A stretch of DNA of 36,939 nt from Neorhizobium sp. UBA7851 (GTDB taxonomy: Bacteria; Pseudomonadota; Alphaproteobacteria; Rhizobiales; Rhizobiaceae). The translations under genes and the position numbers were made by a program. Of this stretch, positions 24,628 through 32,398 are shown piece after piece (the stretch's first letter is position 1; each line of letters opens with the position of its first letter). The notes beneath the pieces are model-generated. The model was not told the DNA's origin and did no database searches. It worked only from the letters and a program-made list of their open reading frames with translations. Location of the stretch: NCBI GenBank assembly GCA_002500765.1, contig DLSX01000001.1, forward strand, positions 335 to 37,273, read 5' to 3'.

Positions 24628-25365
24628 TCACCCGTTGCTTGCTCGCGAGTTGCGCAGCAATTCGCGGTAGCGCGCCTGGCTGCCTCGCAGGTGGTCGCGC
24701 ATGGCGTTGCGGGCGGCCTCTTCGTCGCGGTCGGAAATCGCCATGACGATCGCCTCGTGCTCCTTGTGGATCAGGCGGCGATAGGCGGTCTGTTCGGCAA
24801 AATCCGGGTCCGGCAGCGGGCGTGACTGCGGAATGACGGCGGTGCCATGAAATTCCAGATGCTGGCGAAACAGCGGATTGTTGGTCGCCTCGGCGATTGC
24901 GACATGAAGCGCCAGATCGGCCTCACGGATCGATTCATTCTCCTCGATGCAGCGCAGAACCTGCCTGTGACATTCGAAGATCGCCTCTTCCTGCGCCGGC
25001 GAGCGACGCGCGGCGGCAAGACCGGCCGCCTCGATCTCCAGCGGCGCGCGGACTTCAAGCACTTCGAGATCGGACGATACGCGTGCCTTGTCGACAGAGC
25101 GGGAGGGAGACAGCTGGAAAGCCGGATCGAGCACGAAAATGCCAGCGCCTTGCCTTACTTCCACAAGGCCATCGGATTTCAGCGCGGCAACGGCCTCGCG
25201 AATGACCGTGCGGCTTACCTTGTGGGTTTCGGTCAGTTCCACCTCGCTCGGCAATTTCTGCCCGGGCGAATACTGCCCGCTCGAAATGGCGTGCCGCAGG
25301 CTTGCCCCCACTTTTGAAACCAGTGATCCCGGCCCCTTTTGCCGAACCTTGGTCTGGACCGTCAC
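24628..25365 (-). CDS. GntR-family regulator, FadR/FCD type
   Basis: A 245-residue transcription factor. The N-terminal winged helix (about residues 14-80) shows PGQKLPSEVELTETHKVSRT, then VIREAVAALKSDGLVEVRQG. The C-terminal FCD ligand domain (about 98-232) has the metal/ligand residues in DLALHVAIAEATNNP and HKEHEAIVMAISDRDEEAA. The start is a GTG (25363-25365) with GCGAGGAACA upstream. Regulators of this type sense small acids, often hexuronate-derived, and usually repress. It is flanked by the lyase operon and the lactonase gene, and TCATATGA-like elements occur before both, so local control is likely. Confidence 0.88.
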   Translation of the reverse strand: MTVQTKVRQKGPGSLVSKVGASLRHAISSGQYSPGQKLPSEVELTETHKVSRTVIREAVAALKSDGLVEVRQGAGIFVLDPAFQLSPSRSVDKARVSSDLEVLEVRAPLEIEAAGLAAARRSPAQEEAIFECHRQVLRCIEENESIREADLALHVAIAEATNNPLFRQHLEFHGTAVIPQSRPLPDPDFAEQTAYRRLIHKEHEAIVMAISDRDEEAARNAMRDHLRGSQARYRELLRNSRASNG

Positions 25366-25579
25366 AGCTGTTCCTCGCGATGCCGCGGATAGGTCGAACC
25401 GATTTCCGGCGTATCCGCATGTTCGCTAAATAGGTATGACAAATTTCAATTATTATCAATCGCAGAAAGACGATTTGCAGAGGTTTCGCGTCCAATTGAC
25501 GCTTTGCGGGTGAGAAAAACGAGCACTGGACGGGGATATTGGTCTGCTGTATCTCTCGAAATCGAGCGCAGTTATCCAG

Positions 25580-25587
25580 TCATATGA
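25580..25587. promoter_or_regulatory. TCATATGA element between gntR and the lactonase gene
   Basis: The palindrome TCATATGA sits in the 260-bp divergent region between the regulator (start 25365) and the lactonase gene (start 25626). It is identical in core to the element at 21861-21868. TATGAT at 25583-25588 within it could act as a -10. Binding by the GntR-type protein is inferred from context only. Confidence 0.35.
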
Positions 25588-25625
25588 TGACATGCGCGGC
25601 AGCATTTCGGGAGGATGCAGGCGTC

Positions 25626-26492
25626 ATGCCCAAGAATGACATTTTCGATCGGCGTCGTTGCGAACTCGGGGAGGGTGCCTTCTGGCATCCGCAGCATCAG
25701 CAGTTCTTCTGGTTCGATATCGTCAACAATCTGCTCCTGAGCCGGGAAGGCGACAAGCCGGTTGAATGGGCATTCGATGAAAACGTCTCGGCCGCCGGCT
25801 GGCTTTCCACCGATGAGTTGCTCATCGCTGGAGAAAGCGGCCTTTCGAGCTTCAACCTCGTATCGGGAAAACGCGAGACCGTTGCTGCATTCCCGCATGA
25901 TCCCACCCTGCGCTCCAATGACGGGCGGGCAGACCCCTATGGCGGTTTCTGGATCGGCACGATGGGCAAGCGCTCGGAACAGGACGCCGGTGCAATCTGG
26001 CGCTACTGGCGCGGCGAGTTCCGCATCGTCTTCGACAGGATCAGCATCACCAACGCCATCTGCTTCGATGCGGAGCGCTCGCTTGCCTATTTCTCCGATA
26101 CCCGCCTGAAACAGATCTGGCGCGTCCGGCTGGATGGGCAGGGCTGGCCGTCGGGCGAACCGGAACTCTTCGTCGATCTGACCGGGGCCGGCCTCAATCC
26201 TGATGGTGCGGTGATCGATGCCGCTGGTAACCTGTGGAGCGCCCAGTGGGGCGGGCGTCGCGTTGCCTGTTACGCAGGAGAGAGCGGAGAAGAAATCGCC
26301 GCCGAATATTTCGAGGCGACGCGCATATCCTGCCCGGCTTTCGGCGGTGCGGACATGCAGAGCCTTTTTGCTACCTCGGCCTGCCAGGGCATGAGCGCCG
26401 CGGCACGTGAGGCCGAACCTCTGGCCGGCATGACCTTCGAGCGCAAACTTGCGGTGCGCGGCGTCAGCGAGCCGCAGGTGATCCTGGGCTGA
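25626..26492 (+). CDS. SMP-30/gluconolactonase-family sugar lactonase
   Basis: A 288-residue enzyme of the SMP-30/regucalcin six-bladed propeller family, which opens sugar lactones. It begins RRCELGEGAFWHPQ, with metal ligand Glu16. RSNDGRADPYGGFWIGTM carries the middle Asn/Asp ligands, and GLNPDGAVIDAAGNLW carries the late Asp. The start at 25626 is preceded by GGGAGG about 11 bases upstream. A longer frame from 25539 reads through the control region and was rejected. Next to a uronate-related locus, a role in lactone hydrolysis after sugar oxidation is reasonable. It is followed by the fusion gene after 56 bases, probably in one transcript. Confidence 0.87.
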   Translation: MPKNDIFDRRRCELGEGAFWHPQHQQFFWFDIVNNLLLSREGDKPVEWAFDENVSAAGWLSTDELLIAGESGLSSFNLVSGKRETVAAFPHDPTLRSNDGRADPYGGFWIGTMGKRSEQDAGAIWRYWRGEFRIVFDRISITNAICFDAERSLAYFSDTRLKQIWRVRLDGQGWPSGEPELFVDLTGAGLNPDGAVIDAAGNLWSAQWGGRRVACYAGESGEEIAAEYFEATRISCPAFGGADMQSLFATSACQGMSAAAREAEPLAGMTFERKLAVRGVSEPQVILG

Positions 26493-26548
26493 CATACGTT
26501 GCTCCGGCAGACTGAACTTGATGCTGCAGGCATGAACAGGAAAATCGG

Positions 26549-28216
26549 ATGACCCACGCAATGCACGAAGATCCCGATGCTGACGAGGCGGTTCTGGATC
26601 GCAAGGCCCGGCTGGAATTCATGACCTGGGAGCGCAAACCGGCCGAGACCGATAGTGCCGGCCAAAGGGCGTTGAAGCAGAAGCTTGCGCGCTCCGCCAA
26701 TGCGAGCATTGCCGACACGGCCTATATAGCCGAAGACGCCCGCATCTTCACCACGTCGCTTACCGTCGGCCACCGTTCCTGGATCGCGGCCCATGCGCTG
26801 GTGCGCGGAGATATCGAAATCGGCTCGAACTGCTCGGTCAATGCCTATGCCTGCATCTCGGGAAAGGTGCGTTGCGGCGATGGCGTGCGGATTGCCTCGC
26901 TGGTCTCGATCGTCGGCTTCAACCACGGTTTTGATGACCCCGATACACCCATCAATGACCAGCCGCACGAGATCAAGGGCATCATCATCGGCGACGATGT
27001 CTGGATCGGCGCCAATGCGGTCGTTCTCGATGGCGTGACGATCGGCAATGGCGCGGTGATCGCGGCGGGTGCTGTCGTCAACAAGGATGTGCCGCCGCTG
27101 GCGATCATGGCCGGCGTGCCGGCAAAGCTTATCCGTCGCCGCGGGGAAAAGCCGCCAGCTGCAAAGTCCCGCCGTGGCGAAGTGGAAAAAGCGCTTCGCG
27201 CGGTCAGTGACATGGCGGAAGGCCAGTGGCGGGATGTTCTGCGCCACTATCGCCGGCCTGAGGGTTATCTCTCCGCAGATGCAAGCGGCATCGTCCGCGA
27301 GAGCGCCCGGCATCAATGCGACGCGATAGAGATCGCCGCAGGTTTCGGTGCGCCGCCTTCCGGTGACGAGGCGAAGGCGATCATCGATCGACTGCAATCG
27401 ATGCAGGACCCGCAGACCGGGTTGTTTCCCGATCCTTTCACGCCCGCCGATCCGTCCCTGCCGGTTCTGGAGGATAACCTTTCCCTCTATAACGTGCTGG
27501 CAGTCGGCTATGCCCTCGAAGCTCTCGGGTCCAGGCCTAGATACCCGATCGCCAGTGCGGAGATGGATGCGGTTTCCTTATGCGACTGGCTGGATGCCTT
27601 GCCGTGGAAGAACCGGGCCTGGAGATGCGGCGATCGTATCGATGGCATCGCAACGGCGCTTTATTTCAATGCGCGATATTTCGAAACTGGGAGGGGACGC
27701 GAGGTTCTGTTCGGATGGCTGGCGACCCATGTGGACCGCGCCACCGGCCTTTGGGGTGGGCCGACCGCGGAGCAGGGGCTACTCCAGCCTATCAACGGGT
27801 TTTATCGCCTCACACGCGGAAGCTATGCGCAATTCGGCTTGCCCGTTCCGCATCCGGATGCGGCGATCAATTCGGTTCTCACCCATTACCGGAATTACGA
27901 GGGCTTTTCCGGCGACAGTTACACCGCCTGCAATCTGCTCGATACGATCCATCCTCTCTGGCTCTGCCTCAAACAGACGGATTTCATGCGCGCCCAGGCG
28001 GAAGCCGTGGCCGAGAGCATTATCCTGCGCGCGCCGCAACGCTGGCAGGCCGGAGCCGGCTTCGCCTTTGCGGATGGTCAGCAGGCCAGCCTGCAGGGCA
28101 CGGAAATGTGGCTTTCAACGCTGCATCTCTCCGCCGACCTTTTGGGCCTGAAAGAGCAGTTCGCCTTCGTGCCGCAAGGCGTGCATCGCACCCGGGCTGC
28201 TGGGCTGGGGATTTAG
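26549..28216 (+). CDS. Hexapeptide acyltransferase fused to a toroid-like domain
   Basis: A 555-residue two-domain protein. Residues about 50-198 form a left-handed beta-helix of hexapeptide repeats, ending IIIGDDVWIGANAVVLDGVTI and AGVPAKLI, as in maltose/galactoside O-acetyltransferases. His126 in GFNHGFDD sits where those enzymes have their catalytic histidine. Residues about 210-550 are helix-rich, with aromatic- and glycine-rich turns (QTGLFPDPF, DNLSLYNVLAVGYALEALG, TGLWGG, GFYRLTRGSYAQFG). They resemble (alpha/alpha) toroid glycosidase or lyase domains, but I cannot name the family. AGGAAAATCGG precedes the ATG. No signal peptide is present. It may remove or add acyl groups while handling the same oligosaccharide. 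The fusion itself is the notable point. Confidence 0.7.
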   Translation: MTHAMHEDPDADEAVLDRKARLEFMTWERKPAETDSAGQRALKQKLARSANASIADTAYIAEDARIFTTSLTVGHRSWIAAHALVRGDIEIGSNCSVNAYACISGKVRCGDGVRIASLVSIVGFNHGFDDPDTPINDQPHEIKGIIIGDDVWIGANAVVLDGVTIGNGAVIAAGAVVNKDVPPLAIMAGVPAKLIRRRGEKPPAAKSRRGEVEKALRAVSDMAEGQWRDVLRHYRRPEGYLSADASGIVRESARHQCDAIEIAAGFGAPPSGDEAKAIIDRLQSMQDPQTGLFPDPFTPADPSLPVLEDNLSLYNVLAVGYALEALGSRPRYPIASAEMDAVSLCDWLDALPWKNRAWRCGDRIDGIATALYFNARYFETGRGREVLFGWLATHVDRATGLWGGPTAEQGLLQPINGFYRLTRGSYAQFGLPVPHPDAAINSVLTHYRNYEGFSGDSYTACNLLDTIHPLWLCLKQTDFMRAQAEAVAESIILRAPQRWQAGAGFAFADGQQASLQGTEMWLSTLHLSADLLGLKEQFAFVPQGVHRTRAAGLGI

Positions 28217-28235
28217 CCCGCCCGTCGGCTGGTTC

Positions 28236-29135
28236 TCAATCGAGCATGACCATATGCGACGCGACCTGTTCCTCGAAGAATTTCGAGAAGGAGGCGATGC
28301 GTGGCGGCAGGGCCTGATAGGGCGGATAATAAAGCGTGAGCCAAAGCTCCGGCGGCGCCCAGCCCTGCAACACATGCACGAGGCGACCGGTTCTCAAATG
28401 TTCGGCAATGTGGAAGCCGGGCAGCATCGCAACACCAGCGCCATCGGCCGCCATGTCGGCCAGAACCTCGCCATTGTTGGCGCTGAAGGCCCGGCCTGCC
28501 GAGATCGTCATGCTCGATCCGCCATCCGACAGAACCCAGGTCTCCCGCCGGCTCTCGCCGCTATAGGCAAGGCAGTCATCGGGCGACAGTTCGCTCGGAT
28601 GCTGCATGTCGACGAAGCGGCTGCCGGGGGCGGCAACCAGAATACGCGGCACGACGCGGATCTTGCGCCAGATGGTAAACTTGTCTGAAGGTTGGGACGA
28701 GATACGGATCGCCAGATCGTAATCGTCGTCGACGATGTTGACGAGACCATCCGAGAGCGAGATCTCGAAACTCATCTTCGGATAGCGTTCCTTGAAACCC
28801 GAAAGGATCGGCGGCAGCACCGCCTTGCCGAACCATGTCGGAGCGCTGATCCGCAACCGTCCCTCATCCGCCTTGTGGGCGTTCATCACGTCCTTGCGGG
28901 CATTTTCCAGCGCTTCGATCGCCGGCTGGACCTGTGCGGCAAAAATCGCGCCGTCGGTCGTCAGCGAAACCTGCCTTGTGGTCCGGACGAAAAGCTGGAC
29001 GCCGAGATCGGTTTCCAGCGCCGCGATGGCGCGCGTCACGGCAGCCGGCGTCATGTCGAGTTCGCGGGCAACCTGGGCGAAGTTCCGCTTTTCGGCAGCG
29101 AGCAGAAAAATCCTGAGGGCTTTGTAGTCGTTCAT
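28236..29135 (-). CDS. LysR-family transcriptional regulator
   Basis: This 299-residue regulator has an N-terminal winged helix-turn-helix (residues 1-60: ALRIFLLAAEKRNFAQVARE, then LDMTPAAVTRAIAALETDLG). An effector-binding domain follows (about 92-295), with LRISAPTWFGKAVLPPIL, DYDLAIRIS and GVAMLPGFHIAEHL. It is divergent from the VOC-family dioxygenase gene, with 120 bases between them. That gap holds a TTGCAATT-rich element that recurs before the YcaC-like hydrolase gene. It most likely controls both and itself. The inducer is unknown; an aromatic or quinone compound would suit the dioxygenase. Confidence 0.92.
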   Translation of the reverse strand: MNDYKALRIFLLAAEKRNFAQVARELDMTPAAVTRAIAALETDLGVQLFVRTTRQVSLTTDGAIFAAQVQPAIEALENARKDVMNAHKADEGRLRISAPTWFGKAVLPPILSGFKERYPKMSFEISLSDGLVNIVDDDYDLAIRISSQPSDKFTIWRKIRVVPRILVAAPGSRFVDMQHPSELSPDDCLAYSGESRRETWVLSDGGSSMTISAGRAFSANNGEVLADMAADGAGVAMLPGFHIAEHLRTGRLVHVLQGWAPPELWLTLYYPPYQALPPRIASFSKFFEEQVASHMVMLD

Positions 29136-29154
29136 CTCGATTATTTCAAAATTT

Positions 29155-29186
29155 GCAATTCAATCAAAAGTAATATTGCAATTCCG
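29155..29186. promoter_or_regulatory. Likely LysR-regulator site before the dioxygenase gene
   Basis: The 32-bp block starts GCAATTCA and ends TAATATTGCAATTCCG (29171-29186). It has 28 of 32 bases identical to 32168-32199. Two GCAATTC copies stand 23 bp apart in both places. The block lies in the divergent LysR/dioxygenase gap, 69 bases before the dioxygenase ATG, the expected place for a LysR operator. Confidence 0.65.
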
Positions 29187-29255
29187 CAGCCTGATCAATC
29201 GGCCTAAATCTCTGTCCACGAACACAGACAAACGCCGAGAAGGAAAGGCACTCAG

Positions 29256-30188
29256 ATGATCAAGGATATCAAGGGACTGCATCACGTCACGTCTATGGCG
29301 TCGGATGCCCGTCAGAACAACCGCTTCTTCACCGATACGCTCGGCCTGCGCCGGGTCAAGCAGACCGTCAATTTCGACGACCCGAGCGTCTACCATCTCT
29401 ATTACGGTGACGAAAACGGCTCTGCCGGCACGGTAATGACCTATTTCCCCTTCCAGCACATGATGCTCGGTCGTCCGGGCGTCGGTGAGGTCGGCGAAAC
29501 CCAGTTCTCCATTCCCAAGGGCGAGCTGAGATTCTGGCAGGACAGGTTTGCAGCGCAGGGCGTCGATGGGCTGGAAAGCGATACGGTCTTTGGTGCCAAG
29601 CGTTTGAAGTTCATGGGGCCGGATGGCGATGGGCTTGCGCTGATCGAATCCGCCGATGACAACCGCAAGCCCTGGCTGGCGGAGGGCATTCCCGACGATG
29701 CGGCGATCCGCGGTTTTGCCGGTGCACGCTTCAATCTGCATGACACGGCGGCGACGGAAGAACTGCTCGGCTTCATGGGCTACCAGCGCGCCGAAACCGA
29801 AGGCGATGTCACCCGCTTCATCATTCCCGGCGGCAATGGTGCCGATACGATCGATCTCGCCGCATTGCCCAAGACGCCGTTTGCCCGGCAGGGCGCAGGC
29901 TCCGTCCATCACATCGCCTTTGCCGTCGATAACCGCGAAAAGCAGCTCGAAGTCAGAAAGGCGCTGATGGATACCGGCTATCAGGTCACCCCGGTCATCG
30001 ACCGCGACTATTTCTGGGCGATCTACTTCCGCACGCCGGGTGGAATCCTGTTCGAAGTCGCCACGAATGAACCGGGCTTCAACCGTGACGAAGACACGGC
30101 GCATCTCGGTGAGGCATTGAAGCTGCCGACCCAGTATGAGCCGTTCCGCGACCGGATCGAAGCCAATCTCGAGCCGCTGGCCGCCTGA
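29256..30188 (+). CDS. VOC-family ring-cleaving dioxygenase (MhqA/MhqO-like)
   Basis: A 310-residue protein with two vicinal-oxygen-chelate modules (about 5-135 and 150-275). Likely metal ligands are His9 or His10 in GLHHVTS, His218 or His219 in GSVHHIAFAV and Glu267 in GGILFEVAT. The sequence pattern, including FFTDTLGLRRVKQTVNFDDP and YHLYYGDENG, matches the ring-cleaving dioxygenase group that includes the hydroquinone/quinone-detoxifying MhqO proteins. AAGGAAAGG lies upstream of the ATG. It is divergent from a LysR gene and shares a control element with the YcaC-like hydrolase gene. The substrate is likely an aromatic diol or quinone adduct; this is inference from the family. Confidence 0.83.
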   Translation: MIKDIKGLHHVTSMASDARQNNRFFTDTLGLRRVKQTVNFDDPSVYHLYYGDENGSAGTVMTYFPFQHMMLGRPGVGEVGETQFSIPKGELRFWQDRFAAQGVDGLESDTVFGAKRLKFMGPDGDGLALIESADDNRKPWLAEGIPDDAAIRGFAGARFNLHDTAATEELLGFMGYQRAETEGDVTRFIIPGGNGADTIDLAALPKTPFARQGAGSVHHIAFAVDNREKQLEVRKALMDTGYQVTPVIDRDYFWAIYFRTPGGILFEVATNEPGFNRDEDTAHLGEALKLPTQYEPFRDRIEANLEPLAA

Positions 30189-30212
30189 CGGCTGGTACAC
30201 AGATCAAAATCC

Positions 30213-30244
30213 AAACGCCGCGTGTCCGAGCGACCGCGGCGTTT
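30213..30244. terminator. Bidirectional terminator between convergent genes
   Basis: AAACGCCGCG (30213-30222) pairs perfectly with CGCGGCGTTT (30235-30244) over a 12-base loop. On the plus strand it ends the dioxygenase transcript. On the minus strand the stem continues into TTTGGATTTTG and ends the AraC-like sensor gene, whose stop codon it touches. Confidence 0.8.
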
Positions 30245-30807
30245 CAATGTTGATGCCGGGAGCGCCCGTAGCGCTTGGCGATATGGGCATTGAACGCCAG
30301 CGCCACATGAGTGAGCAGCCGGTCGCGCACATCGTCGGCCATATCGAAAAGCGGCATCAGCGCGGCGCCGATATTATACACCGTGCGGTCCTCAATGCCG
30401 CGACAGATCACCAGGTCCTCGACGCGCGGTTCGCCCGCCTCGTCGGCAAGCTCCGCCAGGTGCTGGCGCGGAAAATGGAAGACCAGTGCTTCGAAATTGC
30501 CGCGTACCGCAATGCCTGCGCCCTGTTTCAGGCTGATCAGGCATATGGATCCTTTCGGATAGAGCTTTATCGGCGCCGCAGGCCTGTCCGGCCAGATATC
30601 GCGGTGTTCGGCATCGGTGAGATAAAGCACGACGAGAAAGGCGTCATCGGCCGGCAGAATAACCGGCTGGTCGCCATCCTCATAATTGCGCCAGAGATGG
30701 GTGATCGACAGTTCCGCCCGCCGCAGCGGCCTGGTCACCATCACCCGGGCATTGTCCGTTCCAAAATATTCGGCAATCCTCTCGCCCACGGGCAATGCTT
30801 CACTCAC
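30244..30807 (-). CDS. AraC-type sensor domain without DNA-binding domain
   Basis: This 187-residue protein resembles the N-terminal half of AraC regulators with the cupin-like ligand domain: ILPADDAFLVVLYL, then IKLYPKGSICLISLKQG and ALVFHFPRQHLAELADE. It ends at DRLLTHVALAFNAHIAKRYG, exactly where the neighbouring complete AraC protein passes into its helix-turn-helix part (QLATAIGTHLVQRYGG). The DNA-binding half is missing and a terminator touches the stop codon, so it is either a natural sensor-only protein or a shortened gene. The start is GTG (30805-30807). No ATG, GTG or TTG start lies further upstream in frame. It could bind the effector or form inactive pairs with the divergent AraC protein. 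Confidence 0.65.
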   Translation of the reverse strand: MSEALPVGERIAEYFGTDNARVMVTRPLRRAELSITHLWRNYEDGDQPVILPADDAFLVVLYLTDAEHRDIWPDRPAAPIKLYPKGSICLISLKQGAGIAVRGNFEALVFHFPRQHLAELADEAGEPRVEDLVICRGIEDRTVYNIGAALMPLFDMADDVRDRLLTHVALAFNAHIAKRYGRSRHQH

Positions 30808-31026
30808 ATGCGTCTCGCTTGTTCCCGTATCGGCAGCTTCTGTGCCGTTCGTGGGGGTATTGAGAAAAGTTGCAGGATCCGGTTCGCCGTTTCGACTTAA
30901 GCGGTATGGCGTAATCCATCATAATCGACAATCATCCGCGGTATAGAACGGAATAGACTTAAATCTGCAGCCATGGCATCAAATTGCGGATTACCCATAA
31001 GCGGTTGAAAGAGAAAGTAGTGCCCC

Positions 31027-31938
31027 TTGCTCCGTAAATCCATTAGCGGGTCAAAATATTCTGCCGGCCAGAAAACCGACAGTTTCGGATGCCCTTTCGA
31101 CAAACTCTACAAGGATCAGTTCCTGCAAGGGGCGGATATCTCGTTTTTCCGCAAGGGCACGCGTGAGAACAGGATCGAGCAGGTCATAACGCCCGCCAGC
31201 GATCGCGGTTTTGCCATCGGCATATCCACGCTTGCCGGTCACACACGCCGGATTTTCCACGAACATCATTCGACCACTCACGCTTTCGAGGAAAATTCGC
31301 TCTATATCCGCAATCTCGCCGAGCCTTACAGGGCCGATCTCACCGGGGCATTCGACATGCTGCTGCTCGAGATTTCCCCGGCGTCGCTGAAGAAAATTGC
31401 CGAGGAGGCCGATTTTTCCGGTGTTGCGATGCTGGAGGCGGAAACCGCGTCGAGCGACCCGGTGCTTGCCAATCTGGTGCGCGCGCTGATCCCGGCGCTG
31501 GAGCGCCCGGAGGAGGCGAGCAAGCTGTTCGTCGATCAGTTGGCAACGGCGATCGGCACGCATCTCGTGCAGCGTTACGGCGGCAGGATCCAGCCCCCCT
31601 TGAGCCGATCGAGGAAACTGTCGCGTGCACATGAGGCGCTTGCCAAGAACCTTCTGCTCGAAAATCTCGATGGAGATGTATCCATCATGGATGTCTCGCG
31701 TGCCTGCAATCTGTCGCGAGGTTATTTTATCCGCGCTTTTCGCGAAACGACCGGTGTGACACCCTATCAATGGCTCCTCAATGAGCGGATAATGCGCGCA
31801 CGCGAACTACTGAAAGGTTCGCAAGCCCCGCTTTCCGAAGTAGCGATCGCCTGCGGTTTTGCCGACCAGAGCCATTTTACCCGCGTTTTCACCAATGTCG
31901 TGGGAACGACGCCCGGCCACTGGCGACGCAACGCCTGA
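31027..31938 (+). CDS. AraC-family transcriptional regulator
   Basis: A 303-residue regulator. An N-terminal ligand domain (about 30-175) is followed by the AraC/XylS double helix-turn-helix (about 200-300): GDVSIMDVSRACNLSRGYFI, TTGVTPYQWLLNERIMRARE and EVAIACGFADQSHFTRVFTN are all standard. The frame is open only from a TAG at 31018, and no ATG or GTG lies before the conserved part, so TTG at 31027 is taken as start; this is weak. It is divergent from the sensor-only AraC-like gene and precedes the YcaC-like operon by 460 bases. Its targets are unknown; the adjacent operon is one candidate. Confidence 0.85.
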   Translation: MLRKSISGSKYSAGQKTDSFGCPFDKLYKDQFLQGADISFFRKGTRENRIEQVITPASDRGFAIGISTLAGHTRRIFHEHHSTTHAFEENSLYIRNLAEPYRADLTGAFDMLLLEISPASLKKIAEEADFSGVAMLEAETASSDPVLANLVRALIPALERPEEASKLFVDQLATAIGTHLVQRYGGRIQPPLSRSRKLSRAHEALAKNLLLENLDGDVSIMDVSRACNLSRGYFIRAFRETTGVTPYQWLLNERIMRARELLKGSQAPLSEVAIACGFADQSHFTRVFTNVVGTTPGHWRRNA

Positions 31939-32398
31939 GCGGAAGCTGCTGATTTTGCTGCTATCGGCTGCCGGCGGAAAGGCCTGCAGTCCCATGGCCG
32001 TTTTCGCCGTCTGTCAAACTAACATTCCTTACGTTCAATCCGCAGGACTTTAAGACAAGACCCCTGCCGACAATTCAGCAATTTTCCGCAGAGCTGCCGA
32101 ATGAGTGTTTGGCCAAGGCCAAAGATGCGAGCTGTAGAGAAGGTGTAACTACATTGTTTCGAAAAGCGCAATTCATTCGCAATTAATATTGCAATTCCGT
32201 GAACCTCAAAATCGCTTTAGGTTCCTTGTCAGCAGCCAAGACGAACGAGAGTGAACGGAGCAGCAAAGCCTGAAAGGCTCCGGACACTCACGAACCTCCT
32301 GAAACGAGCGCCGACACCCCGGCGCCCGGTCGGCAGGTGCTGCCCAGTCAAAACCTGCCGCATCAGCGGTTCAACAAAACGCACAGAGGAACCTTAAA
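31939..32398 (+). promoter_or_regulatory. 460-bp control region of the YcaC-like operon
   Basis: No gene is seen. It contains the LysR-type element at 32168-32199 and a structured leader. Stem candidates in the leader are AGCCT/AGGCT near 32265-32281, GCGCCG/CGGCGC near 32309-32325, and CGGCAGGT (32331-32338) with ACCTGCCG (32353-32360), which has a 14-base loop. The last stem ends 38 bases before the ATG. Whether it controls translation is open. Confidence 0.45.
32168..32199 (+). promoter_or_regulatory. Second copy of the LysR-type element
   Basis: GCAATTCA at the start and TAATATTGCAATTCCG (32184-32199) at the end are shared with 29155-29186; 28 of 32 positions match. A third, internal GCAATT copy (32179) is present only here. 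The element lies 199 bases before the YcaC-like hydrolase ATG. Confidence 0.65.

Noticed and set aside
30897..31103. Short minus-strand frame of 68 codons overlapping the AraC start
   Set aside because: It has a rather protein-like composition but no recognisable family, and it overlaps the AraC gene. It cannot be supported.
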